Below, piece after piece: positions 4,799 to 6,494 of a stretch of 6,494 nucleotides of DNA; position 1 is the stretch's first letter; each line of letters begins with the position of its first letter. The notes under the pieces are model-generated. The model had not been told where the DNA came from and ran no database searches. It saw nothing but the letters and a program-made list of their open reading frames with translations. The DNA is from Bacteroidales bacterium UBA1797 (lineage in GTDB: Bacteria; Bacteroidota; Bacteroidia; Bacteroidales; VadinHA17), in assembly GCA_002319885.1 (NCBI GenBank), contig DCFT01000102.1:1-6494 (forward strand), in the 5' to 3' direction. A program made the position numbers and the translations under genes.

Positions 4799-6454
4799 AT
4801 GATTAAGAGTACACTGTTTCTGCTTTCAATTTTATTGTTCATTAGTTGTACCCCGAAGAGTGAAAAAGTAGTTATAGGGACTCCTGAGGAACTTTACGGG
4901 CAGTTATTTTTCGACATTCAATCGAATGAAAACATTTTTCCCGATTGCAAGACTTTTGTTGATTGTGTTCCTATGTATAATCCTGAAATTATCAGAGAAA
5001 AATATTCAGATCTAAAAAACAGATCTGATTCGTCAGTACGAACTTTTCTTAGAGATAATTTTATTATTCCAGGCAATGAATCTTATTATATTCCTGATTC
5101 TTCCTCTATTAATGAACATATTTCCAGGTTATGGAATGTATTAAAGCGATCGCCTGACAAAGTAAGATCGGGAACGCTAATACCCCTGCCATATCCATAT
5201 ATAGTACCTGGCGGAAGGTTTCGTGAAATATATTATTGGGATAGCTATTTCACCATGCTTGGATTAAAGGAAGACCGCCACATTGAACTAATTGAAAACA
5301 TGGTTAAAAATTTTTCATATTTAATTGAAAAATACGGATATATTCCTAATGGAAACAGGACCTATTATCTTGGTCGTTCACAACCACCTTTTTATTCATT
5401 GATGATTTCTCTTCTTTCCGATATAAAGGGTGATACTGTTTTTACCCATTACCTTAAATATATGGAAAAAGAGTACGAATTCTGGATGGATGGCACCGAC
5501 AAACTTGTGGCTCCAATAAACGAATTCAGACGTGTTGTACGGCTTAATGACGGTGAAATTTTAAACAGGTATTGGGATGATAAGAATATACCCCGTTCTG
5601 AAAGCTACCGTGAGGATATAAAAACTGCTGAAGAAGCAGCGCTGAGAATTCCCGGGTTGGATAAGAAAGAGGTTTTCAGAAATTTACGGGCATCTGCTGA
5701 ATCAGGATGGGATTTTTCATGCCGATGGTTATCTTCCGACAGTGCCGGCAACTATAAGTTATATACAATACACACAACGGATATTATTCCTGTGGATTTA
5801 AATTCTCTTTTATATAATTTGGAATACGTACTTTCCAAAAGTTATAAATTAGCAGGTAATGACCAAAAAGCAGCGTTTTTTAAATCACAATTTGAGTCAC
5901 GTCAAAAAGCTATTATCAAATATTGCTGGAATCAGAAAAAAGGATTTTTTATGGATTATAATTTCAAAAAGGCTGATCAGACTCAAATTTTATCCTTAGC
6001 GGGTGTCTATCCTCTGTTCTGCAGAATAGCCAATAATAAACAGGCAATGGAAGTGTCTAAAAATATTGAGGTAAATTTCTTAAAATCAGGCGGAGTGGTT
6101 CCAACCTTAAATAACACTGGTCAACAATGGGATGCGCCTAATGGCTGGGCTCCTTTACTGTGGATAACAATCTCGGGTTTAGAAAATTATGGTATTAATG
6201 ATATTGCAGGAGTGATAAGATCACGTTGGCTTGCCTTAAATAAAAAGGTTTATAGATCCACATTTAAGATGCTCGAAAAATATAATGTTGAGGATACCAC
6301 AAAGAAAGGCGGAGGAGGGGAATATCCCAATCAGGACGGCTTTGGCTGGACAAATGGTGTTTACCAAAAGCTATCACATGAGATCCAAATTACTGAAATT
6401 GAGCACTCAGGGTTGAAGAATCAGGCTTCTTATTCTGCAGCAGAATTAAAGTAA
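4799..6454 (+). CDS. Trehalase, GH37 family, predicted lipoprotein
   Basis: This enzyme hydrolyses alpha,alpha-trehalose to two glucose molecules with inversion. Numbering from the ATG at 4700, both trehalase signatures are present: PGGRFREIYYWDSYF (170-184) and QWDAPNGWAPL (476-486), plus GGGGEYPNQDGFGWTNGV (537-554). By comparison with E. coli TreA, Asp338 in ESGWDFSCRW is the general acid and Glu526 in LEKYNV the general base. Substrate-binding arginines are Arg173, Arg220 or Arg226 (NGNRTYYLGRSQPP) and Arg299 (RSESYRED). Nothing needed for catalysis is missing. I chose Met34 (4799) as the start because it opens a lipoprotein signal, MIKSTLFLLSILLFISC, with lipobox Cys50. The 551-residue precursor then matches TreA and TreF in size. 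The enzyme should be anchored in the periplasm or at the outer membrane, where it would use imported or external trehalose. No transporter or regulator is visible nearby. The upstream Shine-Dalgarno sequence is weak. Confidence 0.93.
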   Translation: MIKSTLFLLSILLFISCTPKSEKVVIGTPEELYGQLFFDIQSNENIFPDCKTFVDCVPMYNPEIIREKYSDLKNRSDSSVRTFLRDNFIIPGNESYYIPDSSSINEHISRLWNVLKRSPDKVRSGTLIPLPYPYIVPGGRFREIYYWDSYFTMLGLKEDRHIELIENMVKNFSYLIEKYGYIPNGNRTYYLGRSQPPFYSLMISLLSDIKGDTVFTHYLKYMEKEYEFWMDGTDKLVAPINEFRRVVRLNDGEILNRYWDDKNIPRSESYREDIKTAEEAALRIPGLDKKEVFRNLRASAESGWDFSCRWLSSDSAGNYKLYTIHTTDIIPVDLNSLLYNLEYVLSKSYKLAGNDQKAAFFKSQFESRQKAIIKYCWNQKKGFFMDYNFKKADQTQILSLAGVYPLFCRIANNKQAMEVSKNIEVNFLKSGGVVPTLNNTGQQWDAPNGWAPLLWITISGLENYGINDIAGVIRSRWLALNKKVYRSTFKMLEKYNVEDTTKKGGGGEYPNQDGFGWTNGVYQKLSHEIQITEIEHSGLKNQASYSAAELK

Positions 6455-6494
6455 CAGACTGTAATCAATTTAATGCCAGGACTCTAGATGGCTG

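Noticed and set aside
4102..6454. The HKD protein and trehalase as a two-gene defence or signalling unit.
   Set aside because: The trehalase is a complete ordinary GH37 lipoprotein with its own leader region, and nothing links it functionally to the HKD protein.

Overview
The window looks like a chromosomal stretch from an AT-rich member of the Bacteroidota. The evidence is a FISUMP (Fibrobacter succinogenes major paralogous domain) protein, a periplasmic YceI protein, most starts lacking a clear Shine-Dalgarno sequence, and a membrane protein of a type often found with sigma factors in that phylum. Genus or species cannot be read from the sequence. I see no rRNA, tRNA, CRISPR array, insertion sequence or phage gene.

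Layout. Positions 1-191 (minus strand) hold the N-terminus of a single-pass membrane protein that runs off the left edge. Positions 192-524 are non-coding and separate it from a divergent pair: a yceI-like gene (525-1049) broken by one in-frame TAG, then, after two bases, a small four-helix membrane protein (1052-1447). A secreted FISUMP protein with a repetitive basic linker follows (1596-2438). It converges with a short-chain dehydrogenase/reductase (2461-3273, minus). Upstream of that on the same strand is a small exported NTF2-like protein (3455-3901, minus). A 200-base divergent gap leads to a compact phospholipase D-like protein with one HKD motif and a C-terminal cysteine cluster (4102-4617, plus). 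Last is a complete GH37 trehalase, most likely a lipoprotein starting at 4799 rather than at the longer open frame's start at 4700 (4799-6454, plus).

How the genes relate. Only yceI and the four-helix gene look like a tight operon. The others are separated by promoter-sized gaps and have unrelated functions, so this reads as ordinary cargo, not a dedicated multi-gene system. Five products are predicted to be exported or in a membrane besides the partial one: YceI, the four-helix protein, FISUMP, the NTF2-like protein and trehalase. The points most worth a second look are the single nonsense codon in an otherwise intact yceI frame, the HKD protein with its Cys motif, the lipoprotein start of the trehalase and the 14-residue repeats in the FISUMP protein. 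I did not find convincing evidence of a previously undescribed system.
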